The position numbers were made by a program, and so were the translations under genes. DNA of 64,000 bases from Otis tarda (taxonomy: Eukaryota; Chordata; Aves; Otidiformes; Otididae). The stretch spans positions 71,726,463 to 71,790,462 of the forward strand of contig CM048554.1 in NCBI GenBank assembly GCA_026413225.1, written 5' to 3'. Below, in pieces: positions 56,401 to 64,000 of this stretch; positions within the stretch are counted from its first letter, which is position 1; every line of letters starts with the position of its first letter. Under the pieces are notes generated by a model. It saw only the letters and a list, made by a program, of their open reading frames with translations, was not told where the DNA came from and ran no database searches.

Positions 56401-57244
56401 GCTTCTGGATCTGGAACATCTGTTTGCTAGGACAGAGCAGGAGCAGAGACACTGAGCTTTAAATTAATCAAAACCAGTATACTGAAATGCATGCAGAAAA
56501 TGAAGTGGCAGTCAGAATTACGGTCTTTATTGTATTAGCTAAATTGTAAGGCCAAGCAAAAGCTGAAGAAAGGGATGGCTTTCATAGTGGGTATTCTGCA
56601 AGCATTTAGATGGCTTGTTCTGGCTGCAGTTTGGAGCAACTGCCTAGATAAATCATAAAAAAAAAGTAATGTGAAGGAATATTTTTGAAGTGCATGCAAT
56701 ATAAATTAGCAGGCCTTAGGTACCTTCAGCTGTGTCTAAATTATGGGACATGGGAGCACTTTTTAGGTCCTGGGTCTAGGCACACACCCCAAAGGCATCT
56801 CATCTTTGTCCTGTTTAGACTTTAATCTGCACCATCCCTTTTCCCTAGCCATATGCTTAGCTCCATGGGAAAAACCCGGGTGCACACCCCAGAAGGCAGC
56901 ACTGCAAGCTTCTGGCAGGAACTCAGCTGTGAAATCAGGAGAGCAGGCTGTGCTGTAGAGCATACGTGGCCCAGAGCCTAGATACATTCTCTTTGCAACC
57001 GTGATTCACAGCCTGAAGCAGTTTTAGGTTTTTAGGTTATCAATATGTGCACAGGGCACTAGCTCACCTTTCTCCCAAAAGAAGTTGTGCACTCCTCTTG
57101 CAACATAGGGATTAGAGCACTCCTTTATAAAGTGAGATCTTGGTTAATAATATTCATCCTTAAGGTTATTCTTATACAACCAACTGACATGTCCACCATT
57201 ACTTTTTACTTTTGAGGGAGATAAGTTTGATACTTAACAGTGAC

Positions 57245-57494
57245 TTAGTTTTCTTCTCCGGTATGGCTGAAGTCTGATGAGCCCATTGAGGGGGAAGTGA
57301 CTCCACTGGGAGCCTTCTGGTACACTTCATTGTAAGGAGAGGTCAGGGGCAACCTGTTTCCTTCACTGCAGCCTGTAGTATCTTGGAATGTGAAAAATTG
57401 ATGCTTTTGCTGTTGGCACAGGTTGCAGAACATTCTGATGACAAAGCTGATGATATTCCGGGGAGAGAACAGAGGAGAATTTGGGACAAATATA
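57245..57494 (-). CDS. unassigned terminal coding exon (82 residues)
   Basis: On the - strand a strong acceptor (ACTTTTTCCTTTCCAG) is followed by an open frame from IFVPNSPLFSPRNIISFVIR through FCNLCQQQKHQFFTF to LPLTSPYNEVYQKAPSGVTS and SSDFSHTGEEN, with TAA at 57247-57245. Codon choice (ATC, GTC, CTG, AAC, CAG, ACC) looks coding, unlike the surrounding shadows. The product would be a protein C-terminus: a short hydrophobic stretch, a Cys/Gln/His-rich segment, then a polar Ser/Pro tail with YNEVY. A candidate AATAAA lies at 56531-56526, about 720 bases downstream. I do not recognise the family. The gene would be convergent with MCM9, with upstream exons at higher coordinates, possibly outside the window. 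A decayed gene remains possible. Confidence 0.55.
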
Positions 57495-60058
57495 CTGGAA
57501 AGGAAAAAGTACGTCAAAACTAGCTAAGTTTAGTTTTAAAAGCTTGACAGAATCAATAAGAATAGCAGTTGATATGCTTTTCCTGCACTAAATAAATTGA
57601 TTTATTTTCTGGTACTAAAAAACGTGTATGAGCTTATTTTTAGATGGCATTGTGCAGTTTATGCTCACTCAAACAATAAGCACTGGGGAGTTGATGTAAG
57701 AATATGGTTGGAGTAGAAACAGATGGTTTTTTCTCCATATTATTTCATCTTCTTGGAACCGGATGTTTCTTAAACTACTGGTGTGAAAGTAAACACTGCC
57801 TAAATGAAGAGGACCATCTCTGTTTTATGTGAGCTAATAATCTGCATAAGGTAGACTCTCTGTTGTATTTTCTTCCAAAGTATGTTCCAGACTGTTTAGT
57901 CCCTCAAGACTTGTAATCAGACAGAAGCTGCTGAAATATCAGCATCCAGTATCAACTTCCTAAAAGAGCTGTTGTCACCTATTGTCACACATATTGTCAC
58001 ACTCTTTCTGTATAATTTTTATTTCAGTTAGTCAATACCTAGTGTGCAAGTAGGTACCCTTTTCTTTCAGGTGTTTGCAAAACAGAAAGGGAACTGATGG
58101 TAAGAAAGAAATAAACTTTAACTGTTGTTGTTTAATATGACTACCAGGACTATACCCTCGAGACATGATAACAACACCACCTACCACTGAACTGTGCAAT
58201 CTCTATTTGCCTCCTGTGGCATTTCAGAAATTAACAGTGTGGGCCTCAGTTGATCTGTTAGGGGTTTGCACAGCTAACACCAGCAGCAGAACTTGAAAAT
58301 AAGGCATCCTTCCCATGCCGTGGCCTCTCTGAAGAATGCCCCCAAAAAATAAATTAAAAAAAAATGCAGCAAAGTAGGTGACTGTGGACCCACACACAGG
58401 CACCTGGATGGGTTTAAAGGCCAGGCCATCAATTAAAGCTTCAGATCAGTTTTCTGTGCTCTCCCACCCACAGGTTTGATTTAACAGGGCAAAATAACTA
58501 CCAAAGACAGATGCAATGGAAATGGTCATGCAACAAATGAAGTGGCAGCAACAACAAAAAAAAAACAAAAAAAACAACAAAAAAAAACTTTCTAAGCAAA
58601 GCTCTCTGAACCAAGCTTGTAAGTTGGAAATACAGCTTGAGGACAGGAGGTTAGAAAAAACCCACCTGTTTGAGAACAGCAGCCCTCTGTTCCTCAGGGC
58701 TTGCTCCTGGCCATGCTGTGGTGCTCTAGCTACCGACTGCCCAGGCAGCTGCAGGCAGCTGCAGCCACCAGCTGTGTCCAAGAGCAGCCGTGAAAATAGT
58801 ACCCTGAAGACATGAAGCAATTGTTGGTCTGCATGCCATCAAGCTCCAGGGAAAACAAGTACTGAACAAAGGGAAGAATAATCTCTTCTCTTTTGACTCA
58901 CTTCACCTATCCCATTCTCTCAATTAGATCTCTCTCATCTCCTATGATTAATTCTCAACATGGTATTTTTAATAGTTGTATCTTTCATTTGCATTTGATA
59001 CGTAAAGAGGGAGGAAGGATAAAAGGATGAAACTCCTAGAATTAATGCACATTGACCCCTAACCTTAAACAGTGGTATTACCCTTCTGTAAGTCTATCCT
59101 CTCTCAAGTAACTGTACCCAGGAAATAAATACTAGTCTCTTAACAGCTGTCTTGGAGACTACATGCCTATTACTACTCTTCTTGAACGGAGTAAACTAAA
59201 TAAAGTTAACTGAAGTTATCAGACATTATCTCATATTCAAAGAACCAATGTCACTAAAATAACATTCTAAATTCAACAGTCTAATCTAGTTATTAAAGTG
59301 GAATATGGTCTGTTTAGCACTGTATTTATTTAAGCCACTCTTTTAATTTGTAGCAGCAGTGCCACTGCTGGCATTGAGTTAGCCTTGCTGGTATCATTAT
59401 ATCTTGGACAACATTCACAGTAGAGCAGTGAATACTGTTAATGACCAAACTTTATCATATAAAGATTTTCAGCAAAGTATTTAAACCTAACATTAAAAAG
59501 GGAGGGCTTGTACTTAGGGGAATAAAAGATGAAAAGTAACAAGAAGCTAGAAAGCATAAGACACTTCTTTTGCCTGTTCAGAAAAAGAAAAAAGTGACTT
59601 CTTATGTTCCTTTCTGTGTAGGTTGATGCTGGGGGCGAGGGGGTTGTTCTCAGAAAAAGGATTGTGAGATGTGGTAGCACTCTTCCTTTGTCCCTACAAT
59701 AGCGTACTTCTCCCCAGCCTGTGATGTTGAGCCTTCCTGCCTCCTTTGCTCTCCTACCTTTTATTCCTTCTCAGTGGCCCCATTCTTTCTCATTTTTCAC
59801 TTTCTTCAGTGTTGACCTCACAACCTCAATCTCTTATTTTTATATAGCTCTTTTCATTCCCCTGTCTCAGCCTCCTGAAAGCATAGACCCCCCCATGCAT
59901 GCACACACACGCGTATCCCCAAGAACGCTCTTTCACTTCTTAGCTCTTCTACCATCAGTTTATATCCATTATACATTAATAGAATGCAAACATATGTATG
60001 TATGTAAATGATTCTACATTCAACTTGTGAATGCTGGGACCAGGGACGATGAACATAC

Positions 60059-60224
60059 CTTTTTCTAAAATATCTCTCTGAAGTCGTGTGTATCCAGGCT
60101 TGCCAATAAGCTGTGCCAAGTATGTTCCACGCTAGCCTGGCTAGACAGCCACTGAACTGAATGATCATACTACGAGCAGAGCAGCTCATACGCTCGAGTA
60201 GCTGAAGCCAGCGACCTTCCTTGT
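60059..60224 (-). CDS. possible internal exon upstream of the orphan terminal exon
   Basis: 166 bases between acceptor CTTTTTGTCTGCAG and donor AAAAAG|GTATGT on the - strand, open in only one frame (KEGRWLQLLERMSCSARSMI through AYWQAWIHTTSERYFRK). The exon ends after two codon bases, AG. The terminal exon at 57494 begins with the missing third base, so they would join as AGT. Against it, several codons are rare-looking (CTA, GCG, ATA, ACG) and the protein is unfamiliar. Chance phase agreement is one in three. Confidence 0.22.
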
Positions 60225-61003
60225 CTGCAGACAAAAAGCTGGAAGAATAAAGCAACAGATAAAAACTGACAAAAGACCCCTTTGAGGAAGACATGTAAAT
60301 CCATTTTATGATCACTAAAGAAAGAAATCTCCTTCCACAGCATAGTTTGTCCCATCCTAAGATGGCTGTTAAAATGGCACCCTGCCTGAGCTGACACACT
60401 TCTGACTCTCGTCAGAACACTTCCTAGCTCTCGTCCCAAAATGTCAGTCTTGCAGGGCACCAAGAACTAAACCAGACATTTGGGGCACTGCCCAATTACA
60501 CATACAGTTACATTTTTAGGTGCAAATTTATCATAACTATGTCAGCTCTGCTGCCTGTGTGTCATGAGTAATATAGTATTTGGCATGACCTCTAAGGCTT
60601 GTTCCTGCAGCAATGTTATTGCGAATGCCCTTTTTTTTCTTTAAAAAGAAATTTATTGATTCCCCATTTATTTGGTAGAGAGAAAAAAGAGAACAAGGAG
60701 GGGAGAAGCTTTGTAAGTGTGAATTCCCATGTTCAAAAAAGAGAGGAAAAATAGCAAAAGAAATCCCACTGGTAGTACAGTCAATCTTTAAACCCCACTT
60801 AGGATTTTTTGCCAATTCTAGAGCAAGCAGTACTGGTTTACATGCATTTGCTCTTCTTATGTAGAGGAAAATAAATCTTTTTTTTTTTTCTTGATATCAC
60901 ATGTTCATGAGAAATGTGCAGTTTATTGCTGAAAAGGTTGTGGGTTTTTTTTTTGTTTCTGTGGTAGATGTGCAGAGGGGAAGCAAAACGAAAGTAACTG
61001 CGT

Positions 61004-61025
61004 CCAGCAGAGGGAGCTCCAAAAT
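61004..61025 (+). repeat. dispersed short element, copy 2 (CTCF-like core)
   Basis: Second copy of the 22-base core found at 53398, 7.6 kb away and in direct orientation, again followed by long T runs. Confidence 0.75.
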
Positions 61026-61930
61026 ATGATTTTTTTTTTTTCATATTTTTTTTTTTAAGGGTTGGCAGATGGTACTTTTCTTTGAAATAGATGATCTCTG
61101 GTAGAATCCTGTTTGATAACATATAAATCCTCTGATGATTTTCATTCCCTTCTGTTAGGAATTCCTGTCTTTCTCTCTCACAATCCTCAACACTAAAATT
61201 ATATCAGAATTTGTCTATGCATGACAGTATTTTTGAGTCTGGCCTAACATTCTAAAACAATTTTTTTATGTTTAAGTTAACATCAATTTAATTTTAATGC
61301 GTTATATGGCATATTTTTTTCATAGCATTTATTTAAAATACTTCTTTTCAGCTTTTCTAGAAAAAAAAATCATAGCATAGGAATTATTTATGTGCATGAT
61401 TCTATGATTTTTCTAAATTTCCATATGCAAACTCTTTCAGCTCAGTACATTAGCAAAGCTTTTTCCTTTATATAAAACATATATCTATAAATGGCTGTGT
61501 GTTTCATCTTCTGGTCAAGTCAAGTCAAGTCAGCCAGTCCCCAATGAAGCAGCTAGATGGCAAATTATATAAGTTTTAAGCCCTCACCTCTACCATCAGC
61601 ACCTGTTCTTCCGTTGTTGTTCAAATCCATTAAAGAATGGCTTCAGATCCTGATGACACTTTGTTGCTTCTGGTAATATTTAACTACTAATCTAAAAGGT
61701 ATTCATCTAATTTGAGGTGTGAAGGGTGACATGAATATGCTATGACATCTGGTAAGTTTGCTTTATTTACGTTAACAAGAAAAAAAATAATCACTGCCTG
61801 TCTCTTGTTCACCATACTTAAACCTTTGTCTCTGTGGAGAAGCAGATCCCAGCCCTCACTGTACCACTGGCAGAAATGCTGAGCAAGAGAAATGTGGAAA
61901 GCAAAACCATGCTTAGCTCTCCCTTTTGGC

Positions 61931-61957
<27 letters not shown>
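61931..61957 (+). repeat. poly(T) tract, 27 bases
   Basis: Uninterrupted T run in intergenic sequence; it may be the reverse of a retrotransposon A-tail, but no body was recognised on the 5' side of the complementary strand. Confidence 0.95.
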
Positions 61958-61964
<7 letters not shown>

Positions 61965-64000
61965 CCTGAGGCTCAAAAGCCTCAGGAACTTGTAACAAGG
62001 CATGTCTGCTGCCCTCAACTCTCAACTTTTATTCTTACAATGAAGATAGAAAACATATGGCATTTAGCTCCCGGTCATGTCATGCCACTAAAATAACCAG
62101 TTTACTGGGGCTTTTTCTTTTTCTCTGGCTTGCAGGAGAAAGAGACATAATGGGAACAAGCTTCAGAGGAATATCTGTGCAGTCCTTTAGCAGCTGCTCT
62201 GTGTGCACAAGGGGTCCAGATCATTGTGTGTGGGATGAACGTCCTTCTGAAACAGTGTGGCATTGCCCTTAATGTAACTCCTTGTTCTGCCAAAGAATTA
62301 ATGTCATGATGTACTCCTTCCCATCTCTGCTCATGCTGCAGCAGTCCCCAGATGCAGGACAGTGTGTCATCGTTCATTTTGCAGACAAGAAGGCAGTAAA
62401 TGTTTGCTGCTGGCTGCTTGATTTCTGCGTACTATGCTCTACAGACAAAAGAGAGCTGGAAGCCATTTGTGCAATTCAGAGCTTCCTGTCACCAACTCCT
62501 GGGTGTGTTCTGGCTGTGTTGGGCCCAAATAATCAGAAAGCAGGATCTGGCTCCACAATCTGTTTTGTTCCCTTCTTCCCCTCCTCTTTTTGATCTGCTT
62601 CCAAGAGCTTCCTCTGGAGTCAGTGATGATGGCTGGGCACCCTGGATATCTAAAAAGCAAGTTACTAATTTAGGTGCAAAAACAGTGCTTTAGGCTTATT
62701 TTGCAAGGAGTTTACTGATGCCTGGGCATGCAAATATTGAAACATTATTTGTTACACTGCAAAGAATAGTTAATAAACAGTTATTTCTGCATTTTAAATG
62801 TGTTAAAGTTGTGTCACAAACTATTGCTTATAAATAATGGTGCTTTCCTAATTGAGCTTGTCTTACAGAGGATGGAGAAGCAAAACTTCCATCTGATACC
62901 TTCAACTCAAAGCTTGCTCACCTCCCAGCTCCTCTCCCTCTGTCATAGTCCCAGGCAGAGCTGGGAGATCAGATTAATTCCTGGAAGACCTTGTGCTCTC
63001 AAACCACAGCTGAATTTCCTCTTCAAGTACTTTTCAGCAAGGCTAATTTCAGGGATCGGTTTCTCAAGTTCACTCTGTCTTAGGTCATGCCAGCCCAAAG
63101 GAATATTCTTTTTCTTAAGAATGAAGGTGTTCCTAAGATCATTTTTTTTCTGTAACTTTTCCCTCTCTCCTGCTTCCATCATCCAAAGTCGAACGTCAAT
63201 CAAAGATCAGTGTTAAAAACATAAATGTTCACTTCATTAAGCATCTATTTTCTCCTTCTCTTGTTCCTCTTTTTCAGCAGTTTAGATCTTTGCACCTGAT
63301 TCTTACTTAATTTGCAGCTGTGTAACCTTCAGTACTGCTATTCTCCAGCACACTCTATGTGAAATGCATACTCCAACAAGCTTGCCCTCTGAGCGTGAGA
63401 TCTGAGAGAGAAACAAACAGAAGAAACCCCGCTTTTGATCTGGCTCCTCTTCCTTTAGATTCCCACGGCCTGACCTCAGTGTGTGACAAATGCAGGCTTC
63501 ATGCTCGGCCCACGCATGCATGCATGCAGAATGGGAGCTCTGTGTCTCCAAATGCCATCGCGCCTCTGCGCACAGCCCCCGTCTGCTCTCTGGCCCCCTG
63601 CACCCCCAGGCCCCACCAGCTACACCTGCCCTGGTGAGGTGCTGCCACCACCCCTGCCTCAGCCTGGTCTGGGTAAATGAGGAAGCGGCTGGAGCTAGGG
63701 AGATGTTGAGAGATGTGGGCCCAGTTTCCACTGCCTCTGTGATTTTAAAAACATCATGTCTCTTATCTTTCTTCAGTTCCCTTTCTTATAGAGGGTCCTC
63801 TGGGTGTTTCATCCCCGGAGGAGGACAGAAGAGTGTGTGGCCAGTTTGCCTAGTTCCCATGAGTCAAAACGGCTGCCATCTTAGGCCAACACCTGTGAAG
63901 CTGGTATCCACAAAATGGCTGCCTCAGGGTTCTGCAGTGTATGGCTGTGAGTCTCCTCCTCACAAAGGTGGCCACCATCTCCCAGTGGTGGGGTGGGGTT

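Larger units (their letters stand above)
45001..57244. other. intergenic, no gene recognised
   Basis: Open frames up to 135 codons occur on both strands but none has splice sites, familiar motifs or coding-like codon choice. Blocks at about 47340-47700 and 51950-52330 look less repetitive and may be conserved non-coding DNA; this is only an impression. An AP-1/ETS-like pair is at 47578-47592. Confidence 0.65.
57495..64000. other. intergenic or intron of the orphan gene
   Basis: If the - strand terminal exon is real, at least part of this is intronic. It contains A- and T-rich simple sequence (58550-58590, 60880-61060, 61931), the second CTCF-like element and AAGATGGC/GCCATCTT motifs near 60359 and 63875. 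No other convincing exon was found. Confidence 0.6.

Noticed and set aside
58446-58820. 124-codon - strand frame with Phe/Cys-rich segment
   Set aside because: The hydrophobic stretch comes from translating a CAACAAAAAA-type simple repeat backwards, not from a membrane protein.
61346-61412. CR1-like fragment around ATGATTCTATGATTT
   Set aside because: Only a few bases match the tail repeat and no CR1 body is present on either strand.
44000-64000. CEP85L, the next gene past MCM9 in human
   Set aside because: Looked for a CpG-island start or + strand exons in this stretch and found none; it may begin beyond the window.

Overview
This is a vertebrate nuclear genomic window, most likely from a bird. 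It has long AT-rich introns with GT-AG splicing, CpG-island promoter architecture, and a CR1 LINE 3' end with the avian-style ATTCTATG tail at about 2191-2453. Two known genes dominate. MCM9, a MCM8-9 helicase subunit of homologous recombination, runs on the + strand in eleven coding exons between 1812 and 43903. Its first coding exon or exons, about 100 residues, lie upstream of the window. ASF1A, an H3-H4 histone chaperone, is complete on the - strand in four exons (27311 down to 16772). It is nested antisense inside the 20.9-kb MCM9 intron between 9157 and 30038.

Layout. 1-9156: the first five MCM9 exons in the window (zinc-binding/OB region to Walker A), with a CR1 insertion and small tandem duplications in the introns. 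9157-30038: the giant MCM9 intron carrying ASF1A and its roughly 2-kb CpG island (about 25770-27790). 30039-43903: the rest of the MCM9 AAA+ core (Walker B, sensor 1, SRFD arginine finger, lid) and one large last exon encoding the whole MCM9-specific C-terminal extension, with an old L3/CR1-like fragment at about 41027-41440. 43904 to about 45000: probable MCM9 3' UTR. 45000-64000: mostly intergenic, with no recognised gene except one convincing orphan terminal coding exon on the - strand (57245-57494). Its splice acceptor, codon choice and stop look real, but I cannot name the protein.

Both named genes serve chromosome maintenance. MCM9 acts with MCM8 in recombination repair and mismatch repair; ASF1A hands H3-H4 to CAF-1 and HIRA during replication, repair and transcription. 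The nested arrangement is, to my knowledge, the same as at human 6q22.31. The many long open frames inside the CpG island are GC-driven shadows. I saw no tRNA, rRNA, CRISPR array, operon or prokaryotic feature, and no clearly novel biological system. The orphan exon, a shared CTCF-like dispersed element and the C-terminal motifs of MCM9 are the items most worth checking.
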